From: Pristionchus mayeri
Lineage: Eukaryota > Nematoda > Chromadorea > Rhabditida > Neodiplogasteridae
DNA: 64,000 nucleotides
Direction of reading: 5' to 3'
Assembly: GCA_036245805.1 (NCBI GenBank)
Contig: BTRK01000006.1
Span: forward strand, 30,694,901 to 30,758,900
The translations under genes were made by a program, and so were the position numbers. Shown here piece after piece: positions 62,062-64,000 of the stretch. A model generated the notes under the pieces. That model saw nothing but the letters and a program-made list of their open reading frames with translations, was not told the origin of the DNA and made no database searches. The first letter of the stretch is position 1. Each line of letters opens with the position of its first letter.

Positions 62062-62490
62062 AACACAGTCAGAATACGAAGGTGATGTACGACAAATCAG
62101 TTTCCCTGAGGAGGGAGGTGGGTACGCTTACCTGTTCGGATGTCGTCCTTGTGCCAAAGCTGATCGCGATAGAACACAAATGGACAATCCGAATCAGATG
62201 CGCGCAACACCTTGAGGGAATCTCTCACAAGGAAAGGCCGCGAGGGTATGTTGGACTTTTTGAACGGGACATAGCGGGATCGAAAGAGGGTCAAATTCTA
62301 AGAACTTCTACGTTTTTCATATCTGCTGAGGACACATGTGGATGTCTGCGCTCATAGTGGGGAGAGGTGTAAAACCGTCAATTTCTCAGGCTATGTTCCG
62401 AAATTCCACTACCACCCAGTCGTCCACAGAAGCCTTCAGCAGATATGGAAAACGTAAAAGTTCTTAGAATTTGATCCTCTTTCGATCCCG

Positions 62491-63239
62491 CTAGGTCTCG
62501 TTCCATAACTCCAACCTACCCTCGCGGCCATTCCTTGTCAGTGCCTTTCCTCTCTCTCTCTCCTCTCTCGTCTGCGATTTGCGAATATATATACCCCTGT
62601 ACTCCTGGTTAGCGCGGAGAACAGAGGCGTGTTTGAGTGCAGATAAGAGATGGGAGCGAGAGGGGAGGACAACCTTGAGGAGACGTGGCTTGTCTCCCTG
62701 CCTTCCCATACGATAGACCATCTGTGGCATCGCTTCAACCTCTAGAAGGGATAGCAGGAGACCCACTGTCTTGCTATCCCCCGCCAATTTCTCGTCAAGA
62801 GTCAGAGATGAATCGGCCTCGGGAACACCCGAAATCACGAGGGAACGCGCTCTGAGATGGGCCTCGACGGGATCATCGGCATTCGAGAGGAGGGGGCGGA
62901 AGGAGTGCGAGAGGAAGGAAAGAGATTAGAGGAAGTGGAGGGTAGAGATGAGGCCACGGAAGACTGGACAGGGAGAGGGAAGGGGGAAGAGGCAGAGGGA
63001 CCATCTCTGAACTGCTCGGCGACATGCTCGAGAGCTTTCGCCATATTGTGGAGCAGTTCCGTGATGGTTTTCCACTTCTCCGTGTCCATCCCAGAGGGGG
63101 CATCCTCGAGGGCCAAAGAGTGTGCCGACACGCACATGTTTGTGAACGTGCCAGCCTGCTTTTTGCCCGGGTGAGAAGCCGCCTGAGGGGGAGACATGGG
63201 AAGGGCCCTTTTAGCCAGGGTGGAATAGAAAAGGACCAA
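62491..63239 (-). pseudogene. LINE ORF1 (nucleic-acid-binding protein), frameshifted
   Basis: The upstream frame (63239-62835) begins MVLFYSTLAKRALPMSPPQ and contains a coiled-coil-prone TITELLHNMAKALEHVAEQF, then Ser/Pro-rich sequence. The downstream frame (62838-62491) contains PRLLKVVLPSRSHLLSALKH and GIYIRKSQTREERERGK, a pattern usual for CR1-type ORF1 RNA-binding domains. The two frames overlap but are not the same, so a frameshift is inferred near 62835. The typical partner of ORF2; binds the element RNA. Confidence 0.75.
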
Positions 63240-63374
63240 AGATCAACTAATTAATTTAAGGGGAAAGAAAGATTAAAGAAAATAACGCGAAAATGATTCT
63301 CACTGTGCAATAACGGGGACAATTTCGGCATACCCCAACATTATGGTAATAATCTCCAATGAATTTTGCACATC

Positions 63375-64000
63375 TACAGTACCGGACAAAAGTTTCGCAA
63401 CAAAATTCTCATTGTCATAACTTCGTTCAAAATTGAGTTAGAGACTTATTGTTGGAAGCATTCGAGAGGGAAATATCAGGAGAAAATAGTCATACGGTAT
63501 TTTGTCTGAAACTCATTTATCGCGGGTTTCTGAATTTAATTTTCTGCATCTCAATTTTCATGTATTTTTTGAAACTCAGCCGAAAGTCGATGTTATATCG
63601 CACGAACTGTGATGAAAGTATAGCCATCGATGTTTACAATCCACTATCTGGCTTGCTCGTTGCACATCGGAAAGAGCTAATATATCGATATTTCGAGACC
63701 TCCACGATGTGTTTTAACGGCTATATCTTCGCCCCCAGTTGAGCGATATGGCCCTTATTTCGCAGCTACTATACACTAGTAATGTAGAAACATTTTACCA
63801 AGTTTGATAGTGATCAGACAATAAATTACAAAAATCGAAAAATTTTGGACATTCATTTTCATACACGTGGAAACAACCTTTAACGCTATCGAAAAAATCC
63901 GATTTCTTACATCTTTATGCAGAATCTATTAATGAACAAGTGTGTGAAATTACGAAGTCAGATGATTTGTCCAGCACATTTTACAGCCTAATAACCACAG
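63375..64000. mobile_element. Candidate Tc1/mariner-type element end, continues beyond the window
   Basis: After the inverted-repeat arm stops at 63374, the sequence reads TA then CAGTACCGGACAAAAGTTTC. A TA-CAGT-CCGG start is the usual look of Tc1/mariner ends, and 55447 begins similarly (TA CAGTCGCGCCGGAAAG). No transposase is visible in the 620 bp available; a 97-codon + frame (63449-63742) is unassigned. Confidence 0.4.

Larger units (their letters stand above)
57629..63299 (-). mobile_element. CR1/Jockey-like LINE, inserted in the inverted repeat, degenerate
   Basis: A non-LTR retrotransposon in minus orientation. It has ORF1 (63239-62491), ORF2 with endonuclease and reverse transcriptase (62061 to about 57924), and a 3' end at 57629 with an (ATAA)n tail. 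The 7-bp target duplication TCACTGT is at 57622-57628 and 63300-63306, and the flanks rejoin the interrupted inverted-repeat arm. ORF2 is broken by frameshifts near 59150 and 58800 and by an inserted element, so this copy is inactive. Confidence 0.9.

Noticed and set aside
63449..63742. 97-codon frame as a transposase fragment
   Set aside because: No DDE/DDD motif or helix-turn-helix is visible; composition is like the surrounding AT-rich DNA.

Overview
The window is animal genomic DNA, most likely from a nematode. The evidence is small exons (22 to 180 nt), many introns of 40 to 120 bp ending in (T)TNCAG, two globin genes of the kind nematodes carry in numbers, and abundant fold-back DNA elements. 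I assembled genes by hand from exon pieces. I accepted a chain only when splice sites were plausible and every exon-exon phase agreed; the one exception (SOS) is flagged. The species cannot be fixed from the sequence. No bacterial operons, CRISPR arrays or rRNA genes are present.

Layout, left to right. Base 1 is a splice donor, and the last exon of a + strand gene lies at 503-598. A possible small minus-strand gene is at 886-1391. A 272-residue globin is encoded on the minus strand in ten exons (3725-7113). A RING-finger gene (minus, 10311-11936) is interrupted inside its zinc-binding domain by a 71-bp tandem repeat. A compact Gln/Gly/Tyr-rich gene (minus, 12591-13379) has both a TATA box and a poly(A) signal. 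A complete TRM5-type tRNA m1G37 methyltransferase gene (+, 13973-20050, 17 exons, 462 aa) carries a fold-back element and a 126-bp satellite in its introns. A DMAC2L/ATP5S-like mitochondrial gene (+, 20393-22933) and an ATF3/FOS-like bZIP gene (minus, 23385-24774) follow.

From 25 to 39 kb the sequence is mostly non-coding. It holds a tRNA-derived fragment, two MITEs and a phase-consistent chain of seven + strand exons (32962-38661) of unknown identity. That chain could be the N-terminus of the next gene, a second globin (+, 39914-42253, ten exons, 256 aa). From 44284 to 55156 lies a 31-exon Son-of-sevenless (SOS) gene: histone folds, DH, PH and REM domains. Its catalytic CDC25 domain is not in the window.

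The right end (55.4-64 kb) is a nest of mobile DNA. A long inverted repeat is split by a CR1/Jockey-like LINE (57629-63299) with a 7-bp target duplication. The LINE is itself split by a 1.1-kb fold-back element (60397-61539) with a 4-bp duplication. Five large fold-back elements occur here, three of them inside introns of trm5 and sos. Two carry tRNA-like sequences in both arms. These structures, the RING-repeat expansion and the possible extended globin are the observations most worth following up.
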